Source: an uncultured Alphaproteobacteria bacterium (GTDB taxonomy: Bacteria; Pseudomonadota; Alphaproteobacteria; Rhodobacterales; Rhodobacteraceae). Taken from it: a stretch of 63,834 bases of DNA. The notes under the pieces were generated by a model. That model was not told the DNA's origin and did no database searches. It saw nothing but the letters and a program-made list of their open reading frames with translations. The stretch covers positions 1 through 63,834 of the forward strand of contig CACAMI010000009.1 in assembly GCA_902533625.1 (NCBI GenBank), given 5' to 3'. Below, piece by piece: positions 9,276-18,641 of this stretch (positions are counted from its first letter, which is position 1; every line of letters begins with the position of its first letter). The position numbers and the translations under genes are program-made.

Positions 9276-10628
9276 ATGAGTTATATTCTTGTTGTAGATG
9301 ATGAGCCAGATATATGTACATTATTAAAGGGAATTTTTGAAGATGACGGCTCAACCGTCCGTATTGCAGTAAACTCTACAGAGGCTCTTAAATTTATATC
9401 AAATGAAGAGCCTGACTTAATTATTCTAGATATATGGCTCCGTAATAGTGATTTAGATGGAATTGAAATCTTAAAACTAATTACAAAAGAATCCAATAGT
9501 ATTCCCGTAATAATAATATCAGGACATGGAAATATTGAAGTAGCGGTAGAGGCTGTAAAATTAGGAGCTTATGATTTTATTGAAAAACCCTTTAATACAG
9601 AGCAAATCTTATTGGTAAAAAATAAGGCAATTGAGCTTAAGAAGTTAAAGTCAACAATTTTAGATCTAAAAAATGAAAATAAAAAGGAATATGCCATGGT
9701 TGGCAGCTCCCAATTAATAAAGAATTTAAAAAAGGAGTTGAAGCAACTCTCAGATAGAAATAGTAGAATTTTAATTACTGGTGATCTAGGAGTTGGCAAG
9801 GAAACTGCCGCCGGATATATTCATTCTATCTCTAATGTGCATAAGGGTGAATTTCTCGTTGTACTTTGCTCAAGTGTTTCGGATATTGATTTTGATGAAA
9901 TTTTTTGTGGAAGAGAGGAAAGTGGAAAAAAATATCCAGGTATTTTTGATAAGGCAAAAAATGGAATTGTTTACCTAAAAGAAATTACTGAACTTCCGAA
10001 AATTTCCCAGAACAAGCTATTAAATATTTTGGCGTTGAATTCTTACAAGAGGTGTGGTGGTGATGTGGAAATTCCTTTTGAAAGTAGGATTATCTCAGGA
10101 AGCAGCTTTAGCGCTAACGCTATATTGGAAAAGGGTATGCTTAGAGCTGATTTATTCCATAGATTAAATGTAATAGAATTGAATATTCCAGCTCTAACAA
10201 TGAGAAAAGAAGACATTGTCGATCTCGTATACCATTTTTTAGATACCTTTCATAAAAATGAAAAGTTACCTAACCGCACAATTTCTGACTCTGCTATAAT
10301 TGAACTTAGGCATATAAAATGGATTGGAAATGTAAGGCAACTAAGAAATTTGATAGAACGAATTCTTATCTTAGGAGCCAAAAACGGCGAGATAACAAAA
10401 GAAGAAATTATTAAAAATGATAAAGATTTGGGTACTCAAGAGAGTAATCTAGATATTGACTTGGAAAACCTGCTAAGCATGAATTTAAAAGATGCCAGAG
10501 GACTTTTTGAACGTTATTACCTTGCTAAACAAGTGCAAAGTTTTGATGGCAATATCACCAAAACTGCTAAATTTATAGGTATGGAAAGATCAGCGCTCCA
10601 CCGAAAGTTGAAGGATCTAAAGACATAA
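9276..10628 (+). CDS. ntrX: Response regulator NtrX with a degenerate AAA+ domain
   Basis: Partner of NtrY. It has a receiver domain (phospho-acceptor Asp in LIILDIWLR), a central AAA+ domain (about 140-365) and a C-terminal Fis-like helix-turn-helix (about 420-448, ending RSALHRKLKDL, typical of NtrX). Walker A is kept as GDLGVGKE, but Walker B reads GIVYLKE, with lysine replacing the aspartate that supports ATP hydrolysis. The GAFTGA loop is absent; that stretch reads FCGREESGKKYPG. The protein can probably bind DNA but not remodel sigma-54 polymerase. A GTG at 9273 directly precedes the ATG at 9276; I use the ATG because of the AAAAAGGG upstream. Confidence 0.93.
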   Translation: MSYILVVDDEPDICTLLKGIFEDDGSTVRIAVNSTEALKFISNEEPDLIILDIWLRNSDLDGIEILKLITKESNSIPVIIISGHGNIEVAVEAVKLGAYDFIEKPFNTEQILLVKNKAIELKKLKSTILDLKNENKKEYAMVGSSQLIKNLKKELKQLSDRNSRILITGDLGVGKETAAGYIHSISNVHKGEFLVVLCSSVSDIDFDEIFCGREESGKKYPGIFDKAKNGIVYLKEITELPKISQNKLLNILALNSYKRCGGDVEIPFESRIISGSSFSANAILEKGMLRADLFHRLNVIELNIPALTMRKEDIVDLVYHFLDTFHKNEKLPNRTISDSAIIELRHIKWIGNVRQLRNLIERILILGAKNGEITKEEIIKNDKDLGTQESNLDIDLENLLSMNLKDARGLFERYYLAKQVQSFDGNITKTAKFIGMERSALHRKLKDLKT

Positions 10629-10765
10629 TTTAAGATTAATCAGGCAAGGTTAGAAGGCCGCCTTATTAAGTCTTTATAAAACTTTTGTTTCTTAGGTTTG
10701 AAATTATGAATGACTAATGTGAATATGAAATATATAGTGTACTGAATAAATTTTGGGAATAATAA

Positions 10766-12148
10766 ATGAAGGTCTTAATTTGTGGAGCGGGTAGGGTTGG
10801 TTCCCAACTTGCAAAACATCTTTCTATTGAAGGAAATGATGTTGTAGTCATAGATTCCAATCATTCTTTAATTAAATCTATTACCGAATTGTATGATGTT
10901 GCGGGAATACACGGTCATGCTGCTCATCCTGAAGTTCTGGAAAAAGCGGGAGCTAAGGATGCTGATATGATTATAGCTGTAACTTTTTCTGACGAAATTA
11001 ATATGATTATTTGTCAGGTCGCTCATTCTGTATTTAATATTCAAAGAAAAATTTCAAGAATCCGTGAAAATGCTTACTTAGAAAAGGATTATGCAAATCT
11101 TTATAGGCATGAACATCTTCCTATCGATGTGATTATTTCACCAGAGCAAGAGGTTGCAGAAGCTGCTTTTAGACGATTAAATGCTCCTGCATCTTTTGAA
11201 ACAGAGGTTTTTTTAAATGGAAGTGCGCAAGTTGTTGGTATATCCTTGAGTGGAGATTGCCCAGTAATAAATACTCCTTTGAAACAGCTTTCCGAACTTT
11301 TTTCTACACTTGATGCTATTGTCGTGGCTGTGAGAAGAGATGGGAGATTATTTGTGCCAGAACCTATGGATCAATTATTTGAGAAGGACCAAGTTTATAT
11401 TTTTTGTGCAGATAGGGATATAAATAGAACTCTAGAAATTTTTGGAAAAAAAGAAAAAAAAGTTGATAATCTCATTATTGTTGGGGCTGGGAATGTGGGT
11501 TTAAATTTTGGTGCTTTAGTTGAAAAAAATCTCCCTAATGTAGGCTTAAAGTTAATAGAGAAAGATAGGACCCGTGCTGAATATGTTGCTGACTTATTGA
11601 ACAAGACTATCGTTTTGAATGGTGACGGTCTTTCGCAAGAAGTTTTATTTGAGGCTAATATTCAGAGTGCTAACGCTTTTTTTTCTATTACTGATGACGA
11701 CAAAACTAATCTCTTATCATGCACTCGTGCAAAGGCAGCTGGTTGTAATTTTACTGTTGCTTTAATCAATGATCCAAGTTTAGTGAACCTTAAGGAGCCT
11801 ATGGGTATAGATGCCTTTATTGACCCAAGGTCAACTACAGTATCATCAATTTTAAAATATCTTCGCCATGGAAAGGTGCGAGCTGTATACTCTATTGGAA
11901 ATGCGGAGGCAGAGATAATTGAGGCTGAAATTATGAAAACTTCAATGTTAGAAAATAAATTACTTAGAGAAATTGAATGGCCTGATGGCTCAATAGTTTG
12001 TGGGGTTCTTCAGAAATCTAAATTTGTGGCCCCTAAAGGAGACACAAAATTTATGGCCGGAGATTTAGTTGCTGTGCTGACACTTTCTAAAGACATTCAG
12101 CAGATTGAAAAATATTTTCAAGTTGGTATCGGTTATTTTGATAAGTAA
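10766..12148 (+). CDS. trkA: Trk potassium uptake regulatory protein TrkA
   Basis: Peripheral, NAD(H)-binding regulatory subunit of the Trk potassium channel, on the cytosolic face of the inner membrane. The 460-residue protein has the expected duplicated layout of RCK-N domain then RCK-C domain, twice. The two Rossmann motifs are CGAGRVGS near residue 6 and VGAGNVGLNFG near 240. Its place between ntrX and hfq is the classic alphaproteobacterial order. The 137 bases upstream separate it from ntrX and probably hold its own promoter. No trkH/trkG channel gene is in the window. Confidence 0.95.
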   Translation: MKVLICGAGRVGSQLAKHLSIEGNDVVVIDSNHSLIKSITELYDVAGIHGHAAHPEVLEKAGAKDADMIIAVTFSDEINMIICQVAHSVFNIQRKISRIRENAYLEKDYANLYRHEHLPIDVIISPEQEVAEAAFRRLNAPASFETEVFLNGSAQVVGISLSGDCPVINTPLKQLSELFSTLDAIVVAVRRDGRLFVPEPMDQLFEKDQVYIFCADRDINRTLEIFGKKEKKVDNLIIVGAGNVGLNFGALVEKNLPNVGLKLIEKDRTRAEYVADLLNKTIVLNGDGLSQEVLFEANIQSANAFFSITDDDKTNLLSCTRAKAAGCNFTVALINDPSLVNLKEPMGIDAFIDPRSTTVSSILKYLRHGKVRAVYSIGNAEAEIIEAEIMKTSMLENKLLREIEWPDGSIVCGVLQKSKFVAPKGDTKFMAGDLVAVLTLSKDIQQIEKYFQVGIGYFDK

Positions 12149-12224
12149 TGCATCAATGTTTTTATGAATACCTTTACCTTTTACTAATATATGGTTAGAT
12201 AGTCAGATAAAAAGGGCAAGTAAA

Positions 12225-12452
12225 ATGACAACAGAAAAATCTAATCTACAAGACGTTTTCCTAAATTCTGTTAGAAAGGAAAAAACTTCGGTGACCATCT
12301 TCTTAATTAATGGTGTTAAGTTGCAAGGGGTAATTACTTGGTTTGATAATTTTTGTATACTCCTTAAAAGGGAAGGTGTTACACAACTTGTTTATAAGCA
12401 TGCAATTTCTACAATTATGCCAAACGATGATATTTCTTTATATGAGGATTAA
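12225..12452 (+). CDS. hfq: RNA chaperone Hfq
   Basis: Hexameric Sm-like RNA chaperone that pairs small RNAs with mRNAs. At 75 residues it is the short, tail-less form usual in alphaproteobacteria. The Sm1 motif spans [21 protein letters not shown], and the Sm2 motif is VYKHAISTI. It begins with [15 protein letters not shown], which matches the conserved proximal-face helix. A GGGCAAG ribosome-binding site precedes the ATG. It is followed 15 bases later by hflX, the usual partner gene. Confidence 0.97.
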   Translation: MTTEKSNLQDVFLNSVRKEKTSVTIFLINGVKLQGVITWFDNFCILLKREGVTQLVYKHAISTIMPNDDISLYED

Positions 12453-12467
12453 CCATAAGGTATTTTT

Positions 12468-13727
12468 ATGATAACCTGCCTAGTTATCCAGCCAATATTT
12501 GATCGATATAAAAATTTAAAAAAAAATACGAGTATAGAAAATATACAAGAAGCGATAAGCTTAGTTGAGTCAGTTGGAAAATTAAAATTAGGAAATAATT
12601 TTACCTTAAAAGTAAGAAAAGTTTTTGCAGGAACATTCTTCTCAAAGGATTCTTTAAATTTTATTTTTGATAGTTTAGCTGAAAGTTCAGCAGGTTTAGT
12701 TTTCATAAATTATAATATTTCGGCAATTCAGCAACGTAATATCGAACGTTATTTAAAAGTTAAAGTCATTGATAGAACAGGCTTGATTTTGGAGATTTTC
12801 TCGGAACGTGCTAAAAGTTTTGAGGGCCGGCTGCAGGTTGATTTAGCAAGGCTGAGTTACCAAAAGTCTCGATTAGTTAAAAGTTGGACACATCTGGAAC
12901 GCCAAAGAGGTGGAAAAGGTTTTTTAGGTGGGCCAGGGGAAACACAAATCGAGTCAGATAGACGTCAGCTTGATAGTCAGATCAAAAATATAAAGGTAAA
13001 ATTAAAAATTGTTGAGAAGACACGAAAGTTGCACAGAGATTCCAGAAAATCTCTTCAATTTCCATTTGTAACTTTGGTTGGGTATACAAACGTTGGAAAA
13101 TCATCATTATTTAATAGATTAACAAGTTCTTCAAATTTAGAGAAAGACATGCTATTCGCCACTTTGGACGCAAGCGCGAGGCGTGTATCTCTTCCTAGTT
13201 CTAAGGATATAATAATATCTGATACCGTTGGTTTTATTTCTAATCTTCCAACTCAATTAATTAAGTCCTTTAAGTCGTCCCTTGAGGAGGTGATAAGTTC
13301 CGATTTAATTATTCATGTAATAGATTTGTCCAGCCCGTTTGCCTCTAACGAAAGGCAGGAAGTAAAAAAAATTCTAGATGAGTTGAATATTGATTGGAAT
13401 AAGACGAAAATAATAGAAATTGGCAACAAGCAGGACTTACTGAATTCGGACAGTGATGCTCTAAAGAACAGTGAAATTGGTTTAACTGTTTCGGCAAAGA
13501 ATGATATTCATTTTGAGGAGTTATTACGTTTAATTGATTTAAATCTTGCTGAAGAGCTACAAAAAGAATCTATGATTTTAAAGTTTTGTGAAGGGCGAAA
13601 AAGGTCCTGGCTGATGGAAAATAACTTAGTCCAAGGTGAACGTTATTTGTCAACTGGGATAAAGCTTGATGTAAGGTGGTCGGCGAGGCAAAAGGGTAAA
13701 TTTCTAAACTTAGATAGAGATAATTGA
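12468..13727 (+). CDS. hflX: Ribosome-associated GTPase HflX
   Basis: GTPase that splits stalled 70S ribosomes, typically under stress, encoded next to hfq in most proteobacteria. The 419-residue protein shows the HflX N-terminal domain, the glycine-rich linker RGGKGFLGGPGETQIE that defines the family, and the G-domain: G1 GYTNVGKSS near residue 205, G3 DTVGF and G4 GNKQDL. The C-terminal tail is of normal length. The DR motif (DRRQLD) precedes the coiled region. Nothing unusual was seen. Confidence 0.96.
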   Translation: MITCLVIQPIFDRYKNLKKNTSIENIQEAISLVESVGKLKLGNNFTLKVRKVFAGTFFSKDSLNFIFDSLAESSAGLVFINYNISAIQQRNIERYLKVKVIDRTGLILEIFSERAKSFEGRLQVDLARLSYQKSRLVKSWTHLERQRGGKGFLGGPGETQIESDRRQLDSQIKNIKVKLKIVEKTRKLHRDSRKSLQFPFVTLVGYTNVGKSSLFNRLTSSSNLEKDMLFATLDASARRVSLPSSKDIIISDTVGFISNLPTQLIKSFKSSLEEVISSDLIIHVIDLSSPFASNERQEVKKILDELNIDWNKTKIIEIGNKQDLLNSDSDALKNSEIGLTVSAKNDIHFEELLRLIDLNLAEELQKESMILKFCEGRKRSWLMENNLVQGERYLSTGIKLDVRWSARQKGKFLNLDRDN

Positions 13728-13814
13728 TAAGCTAATGGTGAATTAATCATCACATTTCAATTCTGTAATTTCTAACTTAAAGTAAATTAACTTAAAAATT
13801 GAGAATGTACATAT

Positions 13815-14752
13815 GTGGATTTTCCAATATTTAACTTGAATGAATTTGAGCAAGAAACTGGTTTTAAAAGAAAAAAATTGCTGCCAATTTGGATCTTTTA
13901 TGCAAGAATTTAGGTTTTCTAATAATTGCAGATCATCAGATATCCAAAGAAAATTTTTGCAATTAGTGGAGGGTAGTAGCTAATTTTTTTTCACAAAAAA
14001 CAGAAATGAAAATAAAGGTAGAAATGCCTTTTCCAGGATATCCATATGGATGAATTCCGCCTGAGAGAGAATCTTTAGGTAGGGCCTTGGATAAAAAATC
14101 ATCCCCTGATTTAAAAGAGAGTTTTAACGGTGGCCCGCTAAAAGTGCCAAAAGATCTGGTCGATGCAGAAGCGTATAAATTTTGCTATCAGCCAACCCTA
14201 TGGCCCGATTTGGAGGGGTTTAAGGATGCATGGCAGGCTTATTATTGGGCAATGGAATTGTTGGCTGAAAGGTTGATGAAAGTTTTTGCTGAAGCGTTAG
14301 GGTTAGAAAGAGAATATTTCAATCCAGTCATAAAGAGTCCGATCTCGGCATTAAGAGTAATTTATCATCCGGCAACTGAAAAAAATAAAGAGTTGGAACA
14401 GCAAAGAGCAGGAGCCCATACGGATTATGGATCTTTAACTATTTTGCTTCCGCAACCAGAAACAAGCGGTCTCCAAGTTTTTCACAATAAGGAATGGATT
14501 ACTGTCCCAAATCCAGACAACAGCTTTGTTATAAATTTAGGTGATTTGATGGCTCTCTGGACTTCTGGCCGCTGGCAATTAACATTACAACGTTTTGTTG
14601 CCTTATCAAACCAACCTTCTAGAAAAAGCCTTATGTTTTTTCATCAGCCTGATTGGGATGCGGAAATAAATCCCATATTTAGTAATGCAAATTTTAAAAC
14701 TTTTCGATCAGGACCTTATCTGATGGAACGATTTAAAGAGGTTAACACTTAG
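13815..14752 (+). pseudogene. Decayed isopenicillin-N-synthase-like 2-oxoglutarate/Fe(II) oxygenase
   Basis: Remnant of a DIOX-type non-heme iron oxygenase. The N-terminus (VDFPIFNLNEFE) reads in one frame from 13815. In the A-rich run 13866-13877 it shifts to the frame of the rest (NLDLLCKNLGFLIIADHQIS). That frame carries an in-frame TAG at 13964 and a TGA at 14051, inside PFPGYPYG-stop-IPPERESLGR, before continuing through SPDLKESFNGGP to the end. The iron-binding HTD motif (HTDYGSLT) survives. The distal histidine of the usual STLHR motif reads LTLQR, and R-x-S is kept as SRKS. One frameshift, two stops and a lost iron ligand make this a pseudogene. The 221-codon open frame from 14087 should not be annotated as a full gene. 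Confidence 0.87.
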
Positions 14753-14782
14753 TAATAAAAGTTTTCGATCTAGCGTTAATTC

Positions 14783-15013
14783 TTATGGTAAAGGAACGTA
14801 TTGAAGGTCCTGCAGTGCAGATTCACTCAATAAGGTTGTTTTTTTCCACGGCTCAGCTTCGATTGAAATACTATAATGTTTTATTCCACTTATAAAAACT
14901 TCCCTTTTTATAATAAGTATATTCCTTGAGTTTTTTGACGCCAAACGTTGTCCCACAGTAAATGATTTATATTTTACTCTGTAGAATGACTTCAATAATT
15001 TTTTTATATGCAT
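14783..15013 (-). CDS. Hypothetical small protein, 76 residues
   Basis: I recognise no family. The frame encodes a basic N-terminal half (HIKKLLKSFYRVKYK) and a C-terminal half containing SISIEAEPWKK. A GGAG lies 4 bases before the ATG on the minus strand, which is the main support for translation. Against it, the start region overlaps a plus-strand terminator-like hairpin (15015-15041), and the surroundings are a decaying pseudogene and AT-rich spacer. It could be a real orphan gene, a decayed fragment or chance. Confidence 0.3.
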   Translation of the reverse strand: MHIKKLLKSFYRVKYKSFTVGQRLASKNSRNILIIKREVFISGIKHYSISIEAEPWKKTTLLSESALQDLQYVPLP

Positions 15014-15014
15014 G

Positions 15015-15041
15015 AGGCTCCATATTTAGCGAGCCTTTTTT
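15015..15041 (+). terminator. Candidate Rho-independent terminator
   Basis: A perfect 6-base stem (AGGCTC at 15015-15020 pairing with GAGCCT at 15031-15036) with a 10-base loop is followed by a run of T through 15041. On the plus strand it would end transcripts coming through the oxygenase pseudogene. No other gene on this strand lies just upstream. Confidence 0.4.
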
Positions 15042-15350
15042 GAAGAGGGCTAGTGGCGAACCTCTCTAGAAGTATTTAGCAGAAATTTGAAGAATTAAAA
15101 GTACAATTTAAAAAGTTTTTAATAAAGTGGGATATTTTTTAAATTTTTTCCATAGCCAAATTAATTAAGGTCATATACATATCTGAGACACACAAATTAA
15201 AAATAAATTTCTTTACTGCTTTGCTTCATATAGATTTGCATAGGAGGGGAGAAATTGGTTATCATAAAATTTAGCAGACTCAAATCTTTTATTCGCATAA
15301 TAAATATTATGTGACTTTTTAAGATTAAATTTAATTGATAAGAGGTTGTT
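15042..15350. other. AT-rich spacer upstream of miaA
   Basis: About 310 bases with no supportable gene on either strand. The only recognisable element is an AGAGG ribosome-binding site at 15341-15345 serving the TTG start of miaA. The miaA promoter is presumably here, but I could not single out -35 and -10 boxes. Confidence 0.5.
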
Positions 15351-16271
15351 TTGAAAGCGGTATTAATTGCAGGACCAACAGGCATAGGAAAATCAAAACT
15401 AGTTAGTTTATTAGAGAATGAAATAAATTCAGTGGTAATAAATGCAGATGCAATGCAAGTTTATACCTCTCTCAGAATTATTACTGCTCGTCCCCCTGAT
15501 AACCCTAATTATTATCTGTATGGTCATGTTGAGGATAATGTTAGCTATAGTGTTGGGAATTGGTTGGAAGATGTGGCTCACATTATCAAGGAGCTTTCCA
15601 AAAATAGTCCCGACAAAGTTCTAATTTTTGTCGGTGGAACAGGTTTATATTTTAATAGCTTGCTTAACGGAATTTCTTATATTCCTGATGTAACTCCGGA
15701 GATAAAGAATAAATCTTCTGAATTATTTCGGGAACATGGAATAAAATTTTTCTTAAATGAATTGGAAAAATTTGATCAAATTACTTTCTCAAGTATTGAT
15801 AAGAGCAATCCTAGAAGAGTATTGCGCGCTTGGGAAGTACTTAAAGCAAGTGGAAAACCAATCAGCTACTTTCACCAAAATAGAATGCCTTCGTTAATTT
15901 CTGAAAAGGAATCCGTTAAATGTGTGCTCAAATTGAAGAAACCCACACTTGACCATTTAAATGCTGAAAGATTTAGAGGAATGTTGAGCGCGGGTGCTAT
16001 TGAAGAATGCGAACTGGCACGTAGAAATGGAATGGGGCCCCTGTCTCAAAGTTTTAAAGCTATTGGAGTCTCTGAGATTGTCAATTTTTTAGATGGAGTT
16101 GTGAAACTTGAGGATTCTGAAAAGAAGGCTATTACCAGAACCAGACAATATTCAAAACGGCAAGTTACTTGGTTTCGGAATAACTTTTCAGATTGGAAAT
16201 GTTTCAGCCTTGATGAATTAAATCATTCACAAATCTCAAAAAAAATTATAACTAGTATTGGTAAACTTTAA
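15351..16271 (+). CDS. miaA: tRNA dimethylallyltransferase
   Basis: Transfers a dimethylallyl group to N6 of A37 in tRNAs that read UNN codons. The 306-residue protein has the P-loop AGPTGIGKS at its N-terminus, the VINADAMQVY segment that recognises the substrate, FVGGTGLYFNSL, and a C-terminal TRTRQYSKRQVTWFR segment typical of the family. The start is TTG at 15351 with AGAGG 6 bases before it; this gives exactly the expected N-terminus. purB follows after only 8 bases, so the two probably form one transcript. Confidence 0.96.
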   Translation: MKAVLIAGPTGIGKSKLVSLLENEINSVVINADAMQVYTSLRIITARPPDNPNYYLYGHVEDNVSYSVGNWLEDVAHIIKELSKNSPDKVLIFVGGTGLYFNSLLNGISYIPDVTPEIKNKSSELFREHGIKFFLNELEKFDQITFSSIDKSNPRRVLRAWEVLKASGKPISYFHQNRMPSLISEKESVKCVLKLKKPTLDHLNAERFRGMLSAGAIEECELARRNGMGPLSQSFKAIGVSEIVNFLDGVVKLEDSEKKAITRTRQYSKRQVTWFRNNFSDWKCFSLDELNHSQISKKIITSIGKL

Positions 16272-16279
16272 GGAAAGCT

Positions 16280-17578
16280 ATGATTCCAAGATATTCCAGG
16301 CCTGAAATGGTGAAAATTTGGTCTGAAGATAATAAATATAAAATTTGGTATATGATAGAGGCTCATGCTTGTTCAGCTCAGGAAATTTTAGGAGCTATAC
16401 CATCTGGAACAGCAGAACGTGTTTGGAGAGCTAAAGATTTAAAGTTTAACTCTGAGAAGATAGCTGAAATAGAGAGTGTCACAAAACATGACGTCATTGC
16501 GTTTCTTACTCATCTTGCTGAATTTGTTGGGGAAGACGCTAAATTCATTCATCAGGGGATGACCTCATCTGACGTTTTGGACACATGCTTTAATATTCAG
16601 TTAAAGCAGTCTTGTGACCTATTGTTGTCAGAAATGGACAAATTACTGCAGTCACTAAAAAACCTTGCCTTTAAGCATAAAAAAACAATTTGTATAGGGC
16701 GGAGCCATGGAATTCACGCAGAGCCAACTACCTTTGGAATAAAAATGGCTCAGGCTTATGCTGAGATGAAGAGGAATAGAGACAGATTAGTTGATGCCCA
16801 AAAAGAGATATCCTATGGAGCAATATCAGGGGCTGTAGGTACTTTTTCAACTATAGACCCTTATGTCGAAAAATACGTCTGCGAAAAAATGGGTTTAATT
16901 CCAGAGCCAGTTTCGTCTCAAGTTATTCCCAGGGATCGACATGCCTTTTATTTCTCAATTTTAGCGATAATTGCAAGCTCCATAGAAAGGTTATCTGTAG
17001 AAATTCGTCACTTACAGAGATCTGAAGTGTTAGAAGCCGAAGAGTTTTTTTCTCATGGTCAAAAAGGATCTTCTGCGATGCCACACAAAAGGAATCCAGT
17101 ATTAAGTGAAAATTTAACAGGTCTTTCAAGATTAGTTAGGATGAATGTAATTCCTTCCCTGGAAAATATTTGTTTATGGCACGAGAGAGACATCTCCCAT
17201 TCATCAGTCGAAAGAAATATTGGACCAGATGCAAATATTTTATTGGATTTTTCCTTGAACCGACTTTCTGGACTAATAAGTAACCTTGTAGTCTATCCGG
17301 AAAACATGCGTACGAACTTAAATAAATTATCTGGTTTAGTTAATTCTCAAAGGGTTTTGTTGGCTTTGATTCAGGAAGGAGAATCGCGTGAAAAGGCTTA
17401 CGAAATCGTTCAGAGGTGTGCTATGACTGCATGGGATACAAAAGAGGAATTTTTTGAAATTTTAGCCAATGACAATGAGGTAAGTTTGCTTTTGTCTACG
17501 GAGCAATTAGAGGGCTGCTTCGATGAAAATTTTCACCTTAAGAATGTCGACATTATCTTTGACAGAGTATTTGGATAG
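16280..17578 (+). CDS. purB: Adenylosuccinate lyase
   Basis: Catalyses two fumarate-releasing steps of purine synthesis (SAICAR to AICAR and adenylosuccinate to AMP). At 432 residues the length is normal. Superfamily signatures are TSSDVLDTCFN, GRSHGIHAEPTTFG with the catalytic histidine, and GSSAMPHKRNP containing the mobile loop serine. The gene lies in a miaA-purB-purC-purS-purQ run whose gaps are 8, 25 and 4 bases and a short overlap, indicating one purine operon. Confidence 0.97.
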   Translation: MIPRYSRPEMVKIWSEDNKYKIWYMIEAHACSAQEILGAIPSGTAERVWRAKDLKFNSEKIAEIESVTKHDVIAFLTHLAEFVGEDAKFIHQGMTSSDVLDTCFNIQLKQSCDLLLSEMDKLLQSLKNLAFKHKKTICIGRSHGIHAEPTTFGIKMAQAYAEMKRNRDRLVDAQKEISYGAISGAVGTFSTIDPYVEKYVCEKMGLIPEPVSSQVIPRDRHAFYFSILAIIASSIERLSVEIRHLQRSEVLEAEEFFSHGQKGSSAMPHKRNPVLSENLTGLSRLVRMNVIPSLENICLWHERDISHSSVERNIGPDANILLDFSLNRLSGLISNLVVYPENMRTNLNKLSGLVNSQRVLLALIQEGESREKAYEIVQRCAMTAWDTKEEFFEILANDNEVSLLLSTEQLEGCFDENFHLKNVDIIFDRVFG

Positions 17579-17603
17579 AATTTAGGAATTATTACTAAAA
17601 GCA

Positions 17604-18380
17604 ATGGTCAAGAGACAAAAAATATATGAAGGAAAAGCTAAGGTACTTTACAGGGGTACTGAGCCATTTACTTTTATTCAGCATTTTAAGGATGATGTAA
17701 CGGCATTTAATGCAGAAAAAAAAGACACTTATGAGGGTAAAGGTGTGCTAAATAATATTTTTTCTGAGTTTTTTATGAAAGGGCTAAGTGAAATAGGTAT
17801 AAACAATCACCTTATAAGAAGAATAAATATGAGAGAACAGCTGGTAATGGCTTGTGAAATAATTCCACTAGAGGTCGTCGTGAGAAACATTTCTACTGGG
17901 TCTATTTCAAAGCGACTTGGCATAAAGGAAGGTCATGTTTTCTCAAGGCCGATATTAGAATTTTATTATAAAGACGATAAATTAAATGATCCACTTGTAA
18001 ATGAAGATCATATTTTAGAGTTTGAGTGGGCGACTGTTCAAGAGCTTGAAGAGATTTCAAGTATTGCATTTAGGGTTAATGATTTTTTAAGTGGATTATT
18101 TTTTGGTGCAGAAATAGTTTTGGTAGACTTTAAGTTAGAGTTTGGAAGACCTTTGGATAAATCTAATTCGAAAGTTATTCTGGCTGACGAGATTAGCCCA
18201 GATTCATGCAGGTTATGGGACAAGAAGAACAATAAGAGACTGGATAAGGATGTTTTCAGGTTGGATATAGGCAATATTTCTGAAGCTTACGAAGAAGTCG
18301 CACAACGATTTAACTTACTGCCAAAAAGGGTTTCTGTGCAGAATAACAAGATGAAAAATAATATATTTAGTTTGGAGTAA
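17604..18380 (+). CDS. purC: Phosphoribosylaminoimidazole-succinocarboxamide synthase
   Basis: ATP-dependent ligase joining aspartate to CAIR to form SAICAR; its product is the substrate of PurB, encoded just upstream. The 258-residue protein starts [11 protein letters not shown], has the [12 protein letters not shown] signature, and carries [12 protein letters not shown] in the C-terminal half, as in the compact bacterial family. It precedes purS by 4 bases. Confidence 0.96.
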   Translation: MVKRQKIYEGKAKVLYRGTEPFTFIQHFKDDVTAFNAEKKDTYEGKGVLNNIFSEFFMKGLSEIGINNHLIRRINMREQLVMACEIIPLEVVVRNISTGSISKRLGIKEGHVFSRPILEFYYKDDKLNDPLVNEDHILEFEWATVQELEEISSIAFRVNDFLSGLFFGAEIVLVDFKLEFGRPLDKSNSKVILADEISPDSCRLWDKKNNKRLDKDVFRLDIGNISEAYEEVAQRFNLLPKRVSVQNNKMKNNIFSLE

Positions 18381-18384
18381 AGGA

Positions 18385-18624
18385 ATGAAGGTAAGGTTAG
18401 AAATTAGACTTAATTCGGATATTCTGGACCCTCAAGGGGATGCGATTAATAATGCTCTTCAGCAAATGAATTTTAAAAGTGTTTCATCGGTAAGGCAGGG
18501 GAAGTTAATTGAGCTGGATGTAAAAGCATCTAACCAGGAAGAAGCACACAATTTAGTTAAAAAGATGGCTGAAGAGTTATTGGTCAACCCTATAATGGAA
18601 ACATATATTATCTCGATGGGGTGA
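18385..18624 (+). CDS. purS: FGAM synthase subunit PurS
   Basis: Small subunit (79 residues) of the three-part formylglycinamidine ribonucleotide synthase, needed for ammonia transfer between PurQ and PurL. The beta-alpha-beta pattern (VRLEIRLN, DPQGDAINNALQQM, GKLIELDV and a C-terminal NPIMETYII) matches the family. The AGGA before the ATG and the tight spacing to purC and purQ fit an operon. The catalytic PurL gene is not adjacent and is not in this window. Confidence 0.95.
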   Translation: MKVRLEIRLNSDILDPQGDAINNALQQMNFKSVSSVRQGKLIELDVKASNQEEAHNLVKKMAEELLVNPIMETYIISMG

Positions 18625-18641
18625 TATTTGGGAGCTTATTT

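Noticed and set aside
14051-14053. In-frame TGA as possible selenocysteine or recoding in the oxygenase gene
   Set aside because: The same gene also has a TAG, a frameshift and a lost iron ligand, and no SECIS-like hairpin was evident, so decay explains it better.
14087-14752. Intact 221-residue oxygenase starting at 14087
   Set aside because: Homologous sequence continues upstream through stops and a frameshift, so this frame is only the 3' part of a pseudogene.
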